In this document: one piece after another, positions 16,044-24,747 of the stretch
Numbering within the stretch: the stretch's first letter is position 1
Layout of the letters: every line of letters starts with the position of its first letter
Source of the DNA: Tychonema bourrellyi FEM_GT703
GTDB taxonomy: Bacteria > Cyanobacteriota > Cyanobacteriia > Cyanobacteriales > Microcoleaceae
Direction: 5' to 3'
Assembly (NCBI RefSeq): GCF_002412335.2
Contig: NZ_NXIB02000009.1
Coordinates: 1 to 64,000 of the forward strand
Length of the DNA stretch: 64,000 nucleotides
Notes under the pieces: model-generated
Databases searched by the model: none
The model's input: only the letters and a program-made list of their open reading frames with translations
Told to the model about the DNA's origin: nothing
Made by a program: the position numbers and the translations under genes

Positions 16044-17669
16044 TCAATCTTGAAAAACCATAATACTACCAGAATAGCAAGCCACCCAAACCTGATTAGT
16101 TTGCGAATCGTAAGTAATCCCGATCGGACTTGAATTCACATTCACCGTTTTCAGCACTTTCAGATCACTCGTGCGAACCTTACTCACAGTATTGGAAGAA
16201 TAGTTGACAACATAAATCAGCTTACCATCATCAGAAATCGTCATGCTTCGAGGCTGACTACCAGTCGAAATTTTATCCACAACGTCGCCAGAATTTAGGT
16301 TGATTTTTGCGACATTTCCTTCACCATTCAAAGTAGCATAAAGATACTTCCCGTTGGGATCAATAACCAAATGACGTGGTGCATTACCAATATTTCTCAA
16401 CCATGCTACCGAAAAATCTGTGAGATTGACCCTCGCAATATCCGAAGAACCCATAACAGCAACATAGGCAGTTTTCGAGTCAGGAGTGACAACAATACCA
16501 CGAGGATATGCACCCAGTTTTACCCGCTCAATTTCGCTATTTTTCTGAGTATCAACTACACTCAAATCCCAACTGCACCAATTGCTAGTAAGTACCAAGC
16601 GATTATCCGGCGAAACCGCATTGAATTTCGGTACAGCACCTACAGAAATTACCTTTTCAATTTTCAGGGTTTCGGTATTGATGCGGTACATGAAACTTTG
16701 GTCGTGTTTGGCGGTGGGAGAACACCTGTCACTACCCGGATTGTCAAAGCCAGAACCGTACATCTGATAGTTTGATACATAGGCATATTTGCCATCAGTT
16801 GTAAAAGCAGCTTCAACGGGAGCACCTTGGGAATTCCCCTTAAATTTAGAAAAGCCAAATTTTGACAAATTTACTCGATCGGGAATTGTCTTGACTAACT
16901 TAAAGTTCCGATCGTACACTGTGATTGTGTGACTGTACATCATGTTTTGAGCAAAAAACAGACCAGAACCCGAATGAACTATTGACTTTGGCGATATATT
17001 GCCATAAATAGTCTTTTTCAGTGTCATGTTTCCGTTAATATTTTGACGACGAATCCCCATTTTTGGTTGTTGTTTGTTTGTCCTTTTTGATGGTTCTTGA
17101 TTCGTGGAATTTTCCGTTGCAAATGGTGGTAAAAATGGATTATTAAAGAGTGGTTTTCTGGGCTGGTTTTTGGTAGAATCTTCTAATTGATTAGGATTTT
17201 CTGTTGCAGTGGGAGACGGAACAATTTGATTTTGATTTTCGGTAGGAGATGGGGAAACTTTGTCAAGATTTGGAGATATTGTTTCAGCAGATTCTGATTT
17301 ATTACCTTCGGGCTTAACTTTTAGTGCTGACAAAGTTTTAGGGCCGACAATTCCATCAACTTTCAGATTGTTTTCTGCTTGAAATTTTTTGACAGCATCT
17401 TGAGTGACAGAACCGTAATATCCTGTGGGTTGGCGGCTGAAATATCCTGCGTCTTGCAAAGTTTTCTGAAGTTCGGCAACTTCTGAGCCGGAATCGCCTT
17501 TTCTGATGGCAAGTGCGGGATTGACTAGGTTAAAAATTGTTAAAACAAGGGTAAAGAATAGTAAAGGAGTAGAGGCTAAATTTAGGTGTGTTGTTGAGTT
17601 GGTCGCTTGAGTTTGACTGGGATGGGTTTCCCAAGTTTCAGCTAAATGCAGGTATGCTAGTCCGTCCAT
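16044..17669 (-). CDS. Exported protein: peptidoglycan-binding domain plus YVTN beta-propeller
   Basis: About 541 aa from the ATG at 17669 (MDGLAYLHLAETWE). The longer reading from 17819 only translates a repeat. A hydrophobic signal-like helix (LLFFTLVLTIFNLVNPALA) near residues 35-55 is followed by a PG_binding_1 domain (GDSGSEVAELQKTLQDAGYF..VDGIVGPKTLSAL). A proline/asparagine-rich linker follows. The second half is a YVTN/YncE-like seven-bladed propeller with repeats such as AYVAVMGSSDIARVNL, YATLNGEGNVAKINL and IYVVNYSSNTVSKVR. It probably binds peptidoglycan in the periplasm while the propeller contacts a ligand or partner. Function beyond that is unknown. Confidence 0.85.
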   Translation of the reverse strand: MDGLAYLHLAETWETHPSQTQATNSTTHLNLASTPLLFFTLVLTIFNLVNPALAIRKGDSGSEVAELQKTLQDAGYFSRQPTGYYGSVTQDAVKKFQAENNLKVDGIVGPKTLSALKVKPEGNKSESAETISPNLDKVSPSPTENQNQIVPSPTATENPNQLEDSTKNQPRKPLFNNPFLPPFATENSTNQEPSKRTNKQQPKMGIRRQNINGNMTLKKTIYGNISPKSIVHSGSGLFFAQNMMYSHTITVYDRNFKLVKTIPDRVNLSKFGFSKFKGNSQGAPVEAAFTTDGKYAYVSNYQMYGSGFDNPGSDRCSPTAKHDQSFMYRINTETLKIEKVISVGAVPKFNAVSPDNRLVLTSNWCSWDLSVVDTQKNSEIERVKLGAYPRGIVVTPDSKTAYVAVMGSSDIARVNLTDFSVAWLRNIGNAPRHLVIDPNGKYLYATLNGEGNVAKINLNSGDVVDKISTGSQPRSMTISDDGKLIYVVNYSSNTVSKVRTSDLKVLKTVNVNSSPIGITYDSQTNQVWVACYSGSIMVFQD

Positions 17670-17721
17670 AGTTTTTACTAAGTGATTTTGGTGATAAGCT
17701 GTTACGCATTTAAAATGGTAT

Positions 17722-17824
17722 TGTAGGGTGCGTAGGGGCGAATGGCCATTCGCCCGTACAAGGCGTTTCCCATGTATAGTAGGGGCGAATGGCCATTCGC
17801 CCGTACAAGGCTGACGCACCCTAC
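17722..17824. mobile_element. Foldback element family C, copy 1
   Basis: Outer arms GTAGGGTGCGT and ACGCACCCTAC enclose two direct copies of a palindromic 30-base unit (AGGGGCGAATGGCCATTCGC then CCGTACAAGG). Related elements are at 29279, 35108 and 38790. It lies in the 294-base gap between the divergent propeller and alr genes. The rest of the gap holds no gene. Confidence 0.75.
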
Positions 17825-17963
17825 ATCGATAGTTAGTGGTTTAAATGCTCCACAGCTTATGATACACCAATTAACATTACTCAAAGTGATAAACTGGAAA
17901 AGTTTACGATCGTCAGAACTTACGAAAATTTTTAATGGTGTCAGTAAGTAGGAGTGAGCAATA

Positions 17964-19163
17964 ATGTTGAATAGGGAACAAACACCGATCGCACCACCGA
18001 CCAAAGAATGCCCCCAGATGGTACAGTATGACGGTTATGGTGGACTTTGCCAGCGGGCTTGGGTGGAGATAGATTTAGCGGCTTTAACCCACAATATAAA
18101 ACAGCTTAAAAATATTTTATCTCCCAATACACAACTGATGGCAGTTGTCAAGGCTGATGCTTATGGCCACGGTGCGATCGCAGTTAGTCAAACAGTTTTA
18201 CAAGCAGGTGCTAGTTGGCTGGGAGTTGCGACGATTCCAGAGGGCATTGAATTGCGAGAAGCTGGGATTGAAGCGCCGATTTTGGTGTTGGGGGCGACGT
18301 ATACTACCGAACAGGTAAAAGCGATCGCCCATTGGCACTTACAGCCGACTATTTGTACTGTCAAACAAGCTCTCATATTTTCGGAAGTTTTGGCTACTCT
18401 CAATCAATCTTTGCCCGTTCATGCTAAGTTAGATACGGGAATGTCTCGCTTGGGTACACCTTGGCAAGAAGCAACAGAATTTGTGCAGCTAATCCAGCGG
18501 TTGCCAAATCTGAAATTAGCTAGCGTTTACTCTCACTTGGCGACAGCAGATAGTCCAGACCAGACTATTATGTTACAGCAACACGAGAAGTTTAAACAGG
18601 CGATCGCCCAAATTAAGATAGCAGGAATTAATCCCGATCGCCTACACTTAGCAAACTCTGCTGCTACCCTGACCAATCCAAACTTGCATTACGATTTAGT
18701 GCGAGTCGGTTTAGCTAATTACGGTCTTTATCCAGCGCCTCATTTGCAAAGTGCAATCGATTTAAAGCCTGTAATGCAGGTAAAAGCTAGGGTGACACAG
18801 GTGAAAACTATAGAAGCGGGAACCGGTGTCAGTTACGGTCATCAATTTGTAGCTGAACAACAAACACAGATTGCTGTAGTTGGCATCGGTTATGCGGATG
18901 GGATTCCCCGCAATCTTTCTAATAAAATGCAGGTGTTAATCAGGGGGAATTTTGTGCCACAAGTAGGTTCGGTGACGATGGATCAGTTAATGCTTGATGT
19001 TAGCGCTATTCCTGATTTAGAAGTGGGTGAAGTGGTTACTTTGTTAGGCAAAGATCGGGAAAATCAGATTTCTGCTGATGATTGGGCTACGATTTTAGGA
19101 ACTATTTCCTGGGAAATTCTCTGTGGTTTCAAACACAGGTTGCCGCGTGTAGCTGTCTCATAG
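17964..19163 (+). CDS. alr: Alanine racemase
   Basis: Interconverts L- and D-alanine with PLP for peptidoglycan synthesis, in the cytosol. 399 aa, typical length. The PLP lysine is K63 in AVVKADAYGHG, the catalytic tyrosine is about Y291 in VSYGHQF, and the conserved HLANSAA and VGIGYADGIPR segments are present. The first 30 residues before RAWVEIDLAAL are an extension of variable sequence, common in cyanobacterial homologues. The ATG at 17964 follows GGAGTGAGCAATA, a good ribosome-binding site. Single gene, followed by heptad repeats. Confidence 0.95.
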   Translation: MLNREQTPIAPPTKECPQMVQYDGYGGLCQRAWVEIDLAALTHNIKQLKNILSPNTQLMAVVKADAYGHGAIAVSQTVLQAGASWLGVATIPEGIELREAGIEAPILVLGATYTTEQVKAIAHWHLQPTICTVKQALIFSEVLATLNQSLPVHAKLDTGMSRLGTPWQEATEFVQLIQRLPNLKLASVYSHLATADSPDQTIMLQQHEKFKQAIAQIKIAGINPDRLHLANSAATLTNPNLHYDLVRVGLANYGLYPAPHLQSAIDLKPVMQVKARVTQVKTIEAGTGVSYGHQFVAEQQTQIAVVGIGYADGIPRNLSNKMQVLIRGNFVPQVGSVTMDQLMLDVSAIPDLEVGEVVTLLGKDRENQISADDWATILGTISWEILCGFKHRLPRVAVS

Positions 19164-19164
19164 T

Positions 19165-19305
19165 TATGGGTTAGTAGTTATTGGTTATGGGTTAGTAGTT
19201 ATTGGTTATGGGGTATTTTTTAGCAATGCCCAATGCCCAATCCCCAATGCCCAATGCCCAATCCTCAATACCAATGCCCAATGCCCAATTCCCCATTACC
19301 AATTA
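19165..19305. repeat. Heptad repeats (TATTGGT/GTTAGTA and CCCAATG types)
   Basis: Two kinds follow each other: TTATGGGTTAGTAGTTATTG, then CAATGCCCAATGCCCAATCC. They fill the gap between alr and mscS. Read in frame they give the spurious MPNPQCPMPNPQ extension of the channel gene. Confidence 0.85.
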
Positions 19306-19307
19306 AT

Positions 19308-20153
19308 ATGACAGCGATCGCAAATTTTCTACTAATATCTCAAACATTGCTACTACAATTAGAGGCAGGAAGAATTCAAGCTTTCCAAGTCGCCCAAGAA
19401 TTCTCGAAAAAATCCCTAGAATTGGGGTTTGAAATTGTCCCTAAACTGCTGTGGGCGATCGGCATTTTGTTAATTACGCGATTTGCGATCGGCATTGTGG
19501 GGCGCGTCACCCGCCGAGCCCTGAGTCGCACCCAAGCAACGCTGCGAAAATTTTTAGTCCAAGCTGCTGAAATTGCGATTTTGGTAGTCGGAGTAATCGC
19601 CACTTTGAGTCAGTTGGGGATTCAAACTACCAGTGTAGTTGCTGTGGTGGGTGCTGCGGGTTTGGCGATTGGTTTGGCTTGGCAAAATACTTTGTCACAC
19701 TTTGCTGCTGGGGTGATGTTGATTAGTTTACGGCCTTTTGAAGTCGGAGATGCGATCGAAGGTGGAGAGGTTAAAGGAGTCGTGGACAGCATTGGCATTT
19801 TTTCAACTACCCTGGTGACAGACGATCATGTCAAAATTATTGTACCAAATAATAAGTTATTTGACGGTACACTGAAAAATACAACTGCAATGGGAACGAG
19901 ACGGGTAGACTTAAAGATCGATATTGGCGATCGCCCAATCCGTCCAACTGTAGCAGAGTTATTAGAAATTGCCGAATCTCACCCGCTAGTTTTGGACAAT
20001 CCAGCACCGACTTGTCTAGTGGCGGAGATTACTCCCGATTCAACTATTTTGTCTCTTCGCCCTTGGTGTGCATCTGTAGCCTACGAACAAGTGCGATCGC
20101 AAATTCAACAACTCGTCAAAGAAGCAATGGATGCTCAAAAAAATCAACCATAA
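19308..20153 (+). CDS. Mechanosensitive ion channel, MscS family
   Basis: About 281 aa from the ATG at 19308 (MTAIANFLLISQTL); the upstream 25 codons are repeat text. Three transmembrane helices are visible (near 40-60 WAIGILLITRFAIGI, 80-100 LVQAAEIAILVVGVIATL, and the pore helix VVAVVGAAGLAIGLAWQN with its Gly/Ala packing face). The MscS beta domain follows, with SLRPFEVGDAIEGG, VTDDHVKIIVPNNKLFDG and the C-terminal alpha-beta part. Opens under membrane tension to release solutes during hypo-osmotic shock. Length is that of a minimal MscS. Confidence 0.92.
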   Translation: MTAIANFLLISQTLLLQLEAGRIQAFQVAQEFSKKSLELGFEIVPKLLWAIGILLITRFAIGIVGRVTRRALSRTQATLRKFLVQAAEIAILVVGVIATLSQLGIQTTSVVAVVGAAGLAIGLAWQNTLSHFAAGVMLISLRPFEVGDAIEGGEVKGVVDSIGIFSTTLVTDDHVKIIVPNNKLFDGTLKNTTAMGTRRVDLKIDIGDRPIRPTVAELLEIAESHPLVLDNPAPTCLVAEITPDSTILSLRPWCASVAYEQVRSQIQQLVKEAMDAQKNQP

Positions 20154-20210
20154 TCAGTGTCAATTTTAACTCTAAAATCTTAAATATAAAATAGTTACGA
20201 GGTATTTTCA

Positions 20211-21332
20211 ATGAGTAAATGGTATCCGCAGCAAATTCTCCAAGAACCAGGTGTCAGGATTTCTCCAACCGAGAAACAAACAATTCTCCGCAAATTTCCC
20301 CCTCCCGACGAAAAGGGCCAAATCTATGCCGACGGAATATTTGAAGGCGGTGGCGTGCGAGGAGTTGCGTTTTTAGGAGCTCTCAGGTGCTGTAGCGATT
20401 TGGGCATCCGCTGGCGAAAACTCGCAGGTACTTCCGCCGGTGCAATTACCGCCGCAGTATTAGCAACAGACTTGTCAATTGATGACTTAGAAGAATTGTT
20501 AGGACAGCTCGATTATAGCATATTTTTAACCAAAAAAAACAGTCCTCTAATTTTAAATGGCGACCCAGCAGACGACTTACAATCTCCGGTATGGACGCTA
20601 CTTTTCTTAACAATTAGTCGCCAGATGGGAGAATATTCTTCCTTACCTTTCCGTCAATGGCTAGAAGCAACTCTAGCCAAGGGGCATTTGCAAACTTTTG
20701 CCGATGTCAAACAGGTAAAAGACCGAGAATTAAAAGTAGTAATCTCCAACCTCACGCGCGGTGAAATGTTGGTACTACCAGACGATTTGCAGCGCCGGGA
20801 ATCGGCGGATTCCGATGCTTTGTACGAGCAGTTGCGACTCAAAAGTGCTGAAGACTTTAGCGTAGCTGAAGCAGTACGGTTGTCGATGAGTATTCCGCTA
20901 TTTTTTGAGCCGGGAAAGCTCGGCAATGACTTAATAGTAGATGGGGGAATTCTGAGCAATTTCCCGCTGTGGATTTATGATAAACAATCCGGTTCGACTC
21001 CCATTACACCTCGCTGGTTTACCTTTGGGTTTCGATTAATTGATACTGGAATTGAAAGTCAAATTAAGATTGACAGTCCGGTGTCAATGTTGTCGGGGAT
21101 GTTCACCACGATGATGAAAGCAAGAGACAGGTATCACCAGCGCGAGATGGATAAAGGCCGGGTGATTAATATTGATGTGACTGAAGCTCAAGTGACGACG
21201 ACGGACTTTAATCTTGATGCCGATCGCAAAGCTAAGCTGTATCGGTTGGGATATCTGTATACTAAGAGATTTTTTCTGAGTTCCAATTTTAGTTGGGAAA
21301 AGCACTTGAAGGCTAGGGGATTTGGGGAATAG
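20211..21332 (+). CDS. Patatin-like phospholipase
   Basis: 373 aa. The patatin signatures are complete: oxyanion loop EGGGVRGVAFLGAL, nucleophile elbow GTSAG with S75, and the second member of the dyad D244 in VDGGILSNFP. These enzymes hydrolyse acyl esters of membrane lipids. There is no signal peptide or membrane helix, so it acts from the cytosol. The C-terminal region (TTTDFNLDADRKAKLYRLGY) is typical of bacterial members often found beside transport or stress genes. It starts 57 bases after the MscS gene on the same strand, so the two may be cotranscribed. Confidence 0.92.
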   Translation: MSKWYPQQILQEPGVRISPTEKQTILRKFPPPDEKGQIYADGIFEGGGVRGVAFLGALRCCSDLGIRWRKLAGTSAGAITAAVLATDLSIDDLEELLGQLDYSIFLTKKNSPLILNGDPADDLQSPVWTLLFLTISRQMGEYSSLPFRQWLEATLAKGHLQTFADVKQVKDRELKVVISNLTRGEMLVLPDDLQRRESADSDALYEQLRLKSAEDFSVAEAVRLSMSIPLFFEPGKLGNDLIVDGGILSNFPLWIYDKQSGSTPITPRWFTFGFRLIDTGIESQIKIDSPVSMLSGMFTTMMKARDRYHQREMDKGRVINIDVTEAQVTTTDFNLDADRKAKLYRLGYLYTKRFFLSSNFSWEKHLKARGFGE

Positions 21333-21440
21333 GCGAGGGTCAGAGGTGTCGGATGCTAGACATAGCAAGGCTTTCAGGAAATTCGTGATTAGGGGTTGCC
21401 AAGAGCTAGATGTGTATGCTATGATTAGTTGCTGTCATCT

Positions 21441-21529
21441 GGAGAGGTGGCTGAGTGGTCGAAAGCGGCAGATTGCTAATCTGTTAAGGGTGTTATCACC
21501 CTTCGGGGGTTCGAATCCCCCCCTCTCCG
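21441..21529 (+). tRNA. tRNA-Ser (GCT anticodon)
   Basis: An 89-base class II tRNA. The acceptor arm is GGAGAGG with CCTCTCC and discriminator G, the D-loop contains GAGTGGTCGAAAG, and the anticodon loop TTGCTAA reads GCT between AGA and TCT stem strands. The long variable arm is GGGTGTTATCACCC, and the T arm is GGGGGTTCGAATCCCCC. The long variable arm and anticodon agree on serine (AGC/AGT codons). No CCA is encoded. Confidence 0.96.
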
Positions 21530-21535
21530 TTCTAT

Positions 21536-21817
21536 TTAACTTGCTGAGTGCTGAGTTTTGTTGTTCTCAATGTATTGGCGCAAAACTTTGTTAATTAGAG
21601 TTTTATACTCTTCTCCTTGAGCCTGAAACCACTGCTTCACATCTGGATCGAGCTGAACTAGGTTGTGGGCTTGATCTGCCGGAATACGTAAAGTAGCTCG
21701 TTCAAAAAATTCATCTGTCAGCGGTGGAATATCTGAGTAATCAATATTCTGTTCTGACCTTGACTCTAAGGCTGACCAGTTAGTACCAGAGGTATTGTTC
21801 AAATCGTTTCTGCTCAT
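21536..21817 (-). CDS. brnA: BrnA family antitoxin (module 1)
   Basis: 93 aa. The C-terminal half is the ribbon-helix-helix BrnA pattern: ERATLRIPADQ, then DPDVKQWFQAQGEEYKTLINKVLRQYI. BrnA binds and neutralises the BrnT RNase and represses the operon through its RHH. It overlaps the brnT gene upstream by 38 bases. Its stop lies 6 bases from the tRNA-Ser gene, convergent with it. Confidence 0.88.
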   Translation of the reverse strand: MSRNDLNNTSGTNWSALESRSEQNIDYSDIPPLTDEFFERATLRIPADQAHNLVQLDPDVKQWFQAQGEEYKTLINKVLRQYIENNKTQHSAS

Positions 21818-22058
21818 GACGGTTGGCTCTTCGCGCTGAAATGATTCGGATTACATTGTTTTGACGTTCTGTCCAGACTACCACCGCTATTCCAGAACCG
21901 AGAAAACCGATTCCAAACCAACGATCTTCGCCATAATCAAAACGATCGTCTAGCTCAATCAGCATTTCACCATCAAACATCGCTGGAACATCGGCAAAAT
22001 CAATCTCATGTTTACGGATGTTTTCAAGGTTTTTCGCTTCGTCCCACTCAAATTGCAT
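21780..22058 (-). CDS. brnT: BrnT family toxin (module 1)
   Basis: 92 aa type II RNase toxin. BrnT signatures: FEWDEAKNLENIRKHEIDF at the start, a middle DYGEDRWFGIGFLG, and the ending IRIISARRANRHEQKRFEQ, whose arginines and lysines form the RNase site. It cleaves RNA when freed from BrnA. First gene of the operon, the usual toxin-first order of brnTA. The ATG at 22058 is preceded by a purine-rich region. Confidence 0.92.
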   Translation of the reverse strand: MQFEWDEAKNLENIRKHEIDFADVPAMFDGEMLIELDDRFDYGEDRWFGIGFLGSGIAVVVWTERQNNVIRIISARRANRHEQKRFEQYLWY

Positions 22059-22221
22059 GAAGGATTAGGGTATGCCAGATTAAACTAACTTTTTTCATTA
22101 TATCGTCAAACCGATCGCGCTTACAAGTGTATCTTAGCGCGAAGCCTAGTGTTTTGCATGAAATTCTTGTGCCGCTGAGAAGTCGTCCGGTGCTGGTTTG
22201 AAATAATTAGGTATGCTAAAA

Positions 22222-22302
22222 TCACCTATCCCCATCGACCTGCTTAACCTGCTCTAAAGGTATATCTAGCGCTTCGGCAATTTGCTCATCGCTTAAGCCA
22301 AA
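22222..22302 (-). pseudogene. Remnant of an Rpn-type nuclease/transposase C-terminus
   Basis: On the minus strand a stop-bounded piece reads FGLSDEQIAEALDIPLEQVK then QVDGDR and a stop. This is the typical last helix-turn-helix of Rpn (PD-(D/E)XK transposase-like) proteins, which end in a motif of the kind GLSxEEIAExTGLSxEEV. The sequence before it is cut by a stop codon, and nothing else of the gene is readable. The 22059-22333 gap otherwise holds no gene. Confidence 0.5.
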
Positions 22303-22333
22303 CTAAAGAAACAAAGTTTGACTGGACAATCAA

Positions 22334-22585
22334 CTATTTTGCTGCACGAAGTTCCTCTTGGATGACTCGGCGCAATGTTTCTTCGTCTAGGGGCGGCTTC
22401 GCTTTTTCAAGATACTCCCGCAAAGCTTCGTTCATAATAGTTTGATAGCCTTTACCAGCAGAGTCACCTCGTTCTCGAAATGTCTCTAGCACATCATCAT
22501 CAATATAAATTGTTATGCGGGTTTTGCCTGTTTGTGGAATAACAGCGCCCCGTTTACCTTGACTAAAATCATATTCCGGTTTCAT
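22334..22585 (-). CDS. brnA: BrnA family antitoxin (module 2)
   Basis: About 83 aa from the ATG at 22585 (MKPEYDFSQGKRGAVI, the normal BrnA start). The longer reading from 22636 begins inside brnT and is not convincing. The RHH part is KTRITIYIDDDVLETFRERG then GYQTIMNEALREYL. It overlaps the brnT gene by 17 bases. The sequence differs strongly from the first BrnA, so the two modules should not cross-neutralise. Confidence 0.9.
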   Translation of the reverse strand: MKPEYDFSQGKRGAVIPQTGKTRITIYIDDDVLETFRERGDSAGKGYQTIMNEALREYLEKAKPPLDEETLRRVIQEELRAAK

Positions 22586-22841
22586 ACTTACGTCTCTCAG
22601 AACGAGTAGCAGGACGAGCTGAAATAAGTCGAACACTATTACCTCTATGGGTGTAGATCACGACCAGCAAACGCCAGAGATGATCCATGCCAATCACAAC
22701 AAATCGTTGTTCACCTTGGGCAGTTGTGTCTTCAAAAGAAAGAGCATTCAGGTCGAACAAAACTGCCTCGGCATCAGAAAACTGCACACCATGCTTTTGC
22801 CGATTAATGTCAGCTTTGTTAGGATCCCATTCAACTTCCAT
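22569..22841 (-). CDS. brnT: BrnT family toxin (module 2)
   Basis: 90 aa. Signature segments: VEWDPNKADINRQKHGVQF, FEDTTAQGEQRFVVIGMD, YTHRGNSVRLISARPATRSE and a terminal RRKYETG. All are BrnT conserved blocks, and this copy is nearer the family consensus than module 1. First gene of its operon. Both modules are on the same strand within 1.3 kb next to a tRNA gene. Confidence 0.93.
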   Translation of the reverse strand: MEVEWDPNKADINRQKHGVQFSDAEAVLFDLNALSFEDTTAQGEQRFVVIGMDHLWRLLVVIYTHRGNSVRLISARPATRSERRKYETGI

Positions 22842-22984
22842 ACATATATTATATGCAATAAATGAGTTTTGCGGTAGAAGACTGGCTTTTCGTAGGTATT
22901 ACGGCAAAACGCAGCGGTGGCAGGTAACATCGAACTCAGCATCAGTGGCTAGTGTTGCAAATCAGTTTCTTGGTAAATCCTAAT

Positions 22985-23923
22985 CTAATCAAGTGCTTTC
23001 ATCGCTTCGACAACTTGCCGCGATACGAAAGGCAAAATCTCTTCATTCTTGCTATTCTCTTTCCCCTCAGTAAATACCACTAACAAATACGGCCGCAAAT
23101 TCGGTATTTCAATATAAGCCGCATCATGTCGCACTTGACTTGTCAGTCCAGCTTTTGACCACAATTTAGCTTCTTGTGGTAATCCGCCACCTAAAAAACC
23201 TGTAACTTGATTTTCAGGATCTGCTTCTAATTCTGCTGGTTCCAAACTGCGTTTCATTAAACTCATCATGTCTTGGGATGCTTTGGCAGAAACAGCGACA
23301 CCACCTATGATACTATGCAGCAAAATCGCCGTGGCATTTGTGGTTAGCATATTTCTATTTTCCATTAATTCTCCCAAAAATTCTCGTTCGCGACCGTAGG
23401 GGCCATCGCACCAGGTTTTTTGATTGAGGTTAATGTCTTGTAAGTCTAGCCAATTCAATGATTGAAAGTAACGGTTGATGATATTACGCTGCTGTTTCCA
23501 AGTTTCAAACGGGCCTGGTGGCAATTCTGGGCCACTGGTGGTGCCGGTTAATACATCTACCACTAAACTGGTGGCATCATTGCTGGAATCAACTATCATG
23601 TCTCTGACAGCGCGTTCTAATTCTGGCGATGTTTTAATCATCCCTTTTTCTGCCCATTCCCAGACGGCAACGAGGTAGAATAATTTGACGATGCTGGCAG
23701 GATACACTCGTTCTGTAGCTCTGTGGCTAAAACCTCTGGCTTGATATTTCCAATATTCTTCTGGGCTCAGGGCTCCACCTGTGTTGACTCGCACCGGCGG
23801 ATCGTAAACTATCCAGGTAATGGCGATGCGATCGCAGGCTAATCCTGTGAATTCTGCCTTGGCTGCGTCTATAATGCTACTGCCGTGGGTTTCTAATTGT
23901 TCGTCTTGGCGGAAAAATGTCAT
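22985..23923 (-). CDS. Serine hydrolase of the class A beta-lactamase-like family
   Basis: About 312 aa from the ATG at 23923; an alternative start at 23953 adds ten residues. The beta-lactamase fold motifs are there: SxxK in PASIVKLFYL, SxN in VDSSNDATSLV and a KTG-like WSKAGLT. No signal peptide is seen, unusual for a resistance enzyme. The family in cyanobacteria is mostly of unknown substrate, so esterase or peptidase activity is equally possible. The start region overlaps a poor open frame on the opposite strand and lies about 50 bases from the divergent NlpC/P60 gene. Confidence 0.85.
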   Translation of the reverse strand: MTFFRQDEQLETHGSSIIDAAKAEFTGLACDRIAITWIVYDPPVRVNTGGALSPEEYWKYQARGFSHRATERVYPASIVKLFYLVAVWEWAEKGMIKTSPELERAVRDMIVDSSNDATSLVVDVLTGTTSGPELPPGPFETWKQQRNIINRYFQSLNWLDLQDINLNQKTWCDGPYGREREFLGELMENRNMLTTNATAILLHSIIGGVAVSAKASQDMMSLMKRSLEPAELEADPENQVTGFLGGGLPQEAKLWSKAGLTSQVRHDAAYIEIPNLRPYLLVVFTEGKENSKNEEILPFVSRQVVEAMKALD

Positions 23924-23975
23924 GGGAAGTTTTAGGGAGTTATCAGTTATCAACTATAAACTAAAAAAAAATCAA

Positions 23976-24695
23976 ATGGCCAATTATCAATTATCGGATG
24001 TTCTGGAGTATCGGGTGCGATCGCACATAAATATTTACGATTCCCCAAAGTGCGATCGCCTCGCAACTCAGGCGGCGGCTGGGCGACACTTGCGAATAGT
24101 CGATCGCCCGCTGATTGACGATGAGAGAGGTGTAAACTTTGAGACAACGGCTGTGATGGTGCGGCTGTGCGAAGATGATTATCCGGGATGGCTGGATATT
24201 CGAGATGTTGAGTTGCTGGATGTGGCAGACACATTCTATCATCGTGAGATATTTTCGGAAGCGGAAATTAGAGCAAAATTGCCAACAGTCATTGATTTTG
24301 CTCATCAAGCTATGAAGCAATCTAATTATTATCTTTGGGGCGGTACTGTCGCACCAAATTATGATTGTTCTGGATTGATGCAGGCTGCTTTTTTGTCTGC
24401 AAACATCTGGTTGCCGAGAGATGCTTATCAACAAGAAGCTTTTACTAACCCGATTAGTATTAGTGATTTAGAACCAGGAGATTTAGTTTTTTTTGGAACA
24501 CCGCAAAAGGCAACTCATGTGGGATTATATCTAGGAGATAATCGTTATATTCATAGTTCAGGGAAAGAACAAGGTCGCAATGGTATCGGTATCGATGTTT
24601 TGTCCGAGGATGGCGATAAAGTTAGTCAAATTTATTATCGGCAATTACGAGGATGTGGTAAAGTGGTGGCAAGTTATCAATCTGGCAATTGTTGA
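23976..24695 (+). CDS. NlpC/P60 cell-wall peptidase with N-terminal SH3b domain
   Basis: About 239 aa from ATG 23976 (MANYQLSDVLEYR); the longer frame is noise from the opposite gene. Residues 1-85 form an SH3b-like domain (LNIYDSPK.., LCEDDYPGWLDIRDVE). The C-terminal half is NlpC/P60: C131 in NYDCSGLMQAAF, first His in ATHVGLYLGD and a third polar site in RYIHSSG. Crystal structures of close cyanobacterial homologues show gamma-D-glutamyl-L-diamino-acid endopeptidase activity in peptidoglycan recycling. It is probably cytosolic, as no signal peptide is visible. Confidence 0.92.
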   Translation: MANYQLSDVLEYRVRSHINIYDSPKCDRLATQAAAGRHLRIVDRPLIDDERGVNFETTAVMVRLCEDDYPGWLDIRDVELLDVADTFYHREIFSEAEIRAKLPTVIDFAHQAMKQSNYYLWGGTVAPNYDCSGLMQAAFLSANIWLPRDAYQQEAFTNPISISDLEPGDLVFFGTPQKATHVGLYLGDNRYIHSSGKEQGRNGIGIDVLSEDGDKVSQIYYRQLRGCGKVVASYQSGNC

Positions 24696-24728
24696 CCGTT
24701 GACTGTTGACTGTTGACTGTTGACTTTT
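24689..24728. repeat. Short heptad array (TGTTGAC)
   Basis: Units TTGTTGA, CCGTTGAC and TGTTGACTGTTGACTGTTGA overlap the last codons of the peptidase gene (QSGNC, stop). The gene's final residues may come from the repeat. Confidence 0.8.
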
Positions 24729-24747
24729 AGTATTATTGAAGAAAGAA

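Noticed and set aside
17670-17819. N-terminal extension of the propeller protein (RANGHSPLR text)
   Set aside because: Translation of a foldback element; homology-like sequence begins at the ATG at 17669.
19233-19307. N-terminal extension of the MscS gene (MPNPQCPMPNPQ)
   Set aside because: It is translated heptad repeat; the channel starts at the ATG at 19308.
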